A DNA stretch of 64,000 bases. Source: Natronoflexus pectinivorans. GTDB lineage: Bacteria > Bacteroidota > Bacteroidia > Bacteroidales > Marinilabiliaceae. This document shows positions 63,121 through 64,000 of the stretch, one piece after another (the first letter of the stretch is position 1; each line of letters begins with the position of its first letter). The DNA is taken from assembly GCF_004345615.1 (NCBI RefSeq), contig NZ_SLWK01000002.1, forward strand, positions 434,001-498,000. The letters run 5' to 3'. Below the pieces are notes generated by a model. It saw only the letters and a program-made list of their open reading frames with translations. It was not told the DNA's origin and did no database searches. The translations under genes and the position numbers were made by a program.

Positions 63121-64000
63121 ATGCAAAAAACATTACGCGATTCGGCTGCATTGAGGTGGCTGGTATTGATTCTGATTAGCAGTCTTCTGTTTTCAACTTA
63201 TTGGTTTTACGATTTTTACGGTGGCATAAAAGGTCTAATGGAGCGTGGGATGGGAATCTCAAGTGAGGAGTATGGCCGCATTATGTCATCAACCACATAC
63301 GCTAATGTAGTTGGGATGATTATTCTGGGTGGAATCATCCTCGACCGCTGGGGAATTCGTTTGGCCGGACTGGTCTTTGGCGGGTTATCATTTTTAGGTG
63401 CAATAATCTCTGCCGCTGCTGTGGCCGGCTGGTTTGGCGATGATAAGTCAACCATGCTCATATGGTCTATAGTTGGCCGTATTATTTTTGGAATTGGAAT
63501 GGAGGTGGTGTGTGTCATGGTGACCCGAACCATTGTGAAATGGTTCATGGGTTATGAAATGGCACTGGCCATGGCCTTAAATATCGGATTTGGCCGTTTG
63601 GGAACGGCCATGGGAATGGCCGTGGCTCCTGATTTAGCAGCTGGAGGATTCATTAGCCCCGCATTCAGTTTTGCCGCCATCCTTATTGGTATATCGCTGG
63701 TGTTTTTTATCATCTATATCTTTTTCGATATAAAAATTGATAAGCAGCGTGCCGAATCAGGAATCGTAACGGAGGAAGAGGTTGATGAGGAGAAGTTTCG
63801 GTTTGCAGATTTCAAAAAACTGATTACGAACCGTTCGTTTATATACATTGCTCTGTTGTGTATGGTGTTTTATTCGGCAGTGTTCCCTCTTTTGGCTTAT
63901 GCACCGGATTTATTGGTTAATAAATACGGTTTCTCCTATGAAATGGGGTCTGATGGTGAATTTTTGATATTTGGAAGTGCCATACTTGGCACGGCTTTCA
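63121..64000 (+). CDS. MFS transporter, MFSD1-like (C-terminus cut by window edge)
   Basis: The frame opens at ATG 63121 and is uninterrupted to the window end (293 codons). The first eight or so membrane helices are visible, with a helix 2-3 loop LDRWGIRLAGLVFG and helix 4-5 segments RIIFGIGMEVVCVMVTRTIV and FGRLGTAMGM. The order 'GRxxFGIGxE...W..G.E...A......RLG' resembles eukaryotic MFSD1 dipeptide transporters and their bacterial relatives. Placement directly after pepD supports dipeptide import. An acidic central loop (EEEVDEEKF) joins the halves. The family call is by eye. Confidence 0.75.
   Translation, partial: MQKTLRDSAALRWLVLILISSLLFSTYWFYDFYGGIKGLMERGMGISSEEYGRIMSSTTYANVVGMIILGGIILDRWGIRLAGLVFGGLSFLGAIISAAAVAGWFGDDKSTMLIWSIVGRIIFGIGMEVVCVMVTRTIVKWFMGYEMALAMALNIGFGRLGTAMGMAVAPDLAAGGFISPAFSFAAILIGISLVFFIIYIFFDIKIDKQRAESGIVTEEEVDEEKFRFADFKKLITNRSFIYIALLCMVFYSAVFPLLAYAPDLLVNKYGFSYEMGSDGEFLIFGSAILGTAF

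Noticed and set aside
1-64000. CRISPR arrays, tRNA or rRNA genes, transposases, integrases
   Set aside because: I saw no regularly spaced direct repeats, no cloverleaf-like sequence and no mobile-element proteins on either strand.

Overview
The window reads as chromosomal DNA of a free-living, carbohydrate-degrading member of the Bacteroidota, probably marine and close to the Marinilabiliales/Prolixibacteraceae side of Bacteroidales (placement inferred). Supporting signs are type IX secretion C-terminal domains, surface lipoproteins with lipoboxes, an ECF sigma/FecR pair, DUF4494, DUF4831 and PG0541-type proteins, a rlmN gene of the phylum type, and promoter-like TAnnTTTG boxes. No rRNA, tRNA, CRISPR array, insertion sequence or phage gene was recognised.

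Region 1 (1-20.7 kb) is a glycan-degradation locus. Two large secreted LamG/cadherin-like proteins lie on the minus strand; the first runs off the left edge. Six tandem plus-strand glycoside hydrolases follow: a GH16 lipoprotein, a GH43 lipoprotein, GH2, GH31 of the alpha-xylosidase type, GH97 of the retaining type, and a large modular GH16 with a type IX secretion tail. Several are closed by strong intrinsic terminators, so much of the locus is probably transcribed as single genes. No intact SusC/SusD pair is visible. A frameshifted C-terminal scrap on the minus strand near 8.9 kb may be a decayed SusD.

Region 2 (20.8-32 kb) carries rlmN with a flavin reductase, a 1423-residue hybrid histidine kinase, then a compact operon: a LamG plus endonuclease/exonuclease/phosphatase lipoprotein, an ECF sigma factor, a FecR anti-sigma factor, and an STN-domain protein that has the signalling domain but no TonB-receptor barrel.

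Region 3 (32-41 kb) holds a serine-less acyl-carrier-like protein, a DUF4494 protein, a lipid kinase, and a complete TetR/TolC/adaptor/RND efflux operon followed by a PG0541-type small protein.

Region 4 (41-53 kb) has a universal stress protein with a BCCT osmolyte transporter, an intergenic region with two candidate small RNAs, a sugar MFS transporter with a ROK glucokinase, a solitary trpB, a YdcF-type protein, a second FucP-like MFS transporter, and a pair of lipoproteins (TPR plus LPP20).

Region 5 (53-64 kb) groups a YfcC-type carrier, a Nudix hydrolase, a second universal stress protein, an AbgT-family transporter, the NAD(P)HX repair enzyme Nnr, a DUF4831 lipoprotein, the dipeptidase PepD, and an MFSD1-like transporter cut by the right edge. 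The last two plausibly form a dipeptide uptake and hydrolysis pair.

Dispersed palindromic intergenic elements occur near 7.5, 41.2 and 55.5 kb. All functions are read from motifs by eye; no database search was possible.
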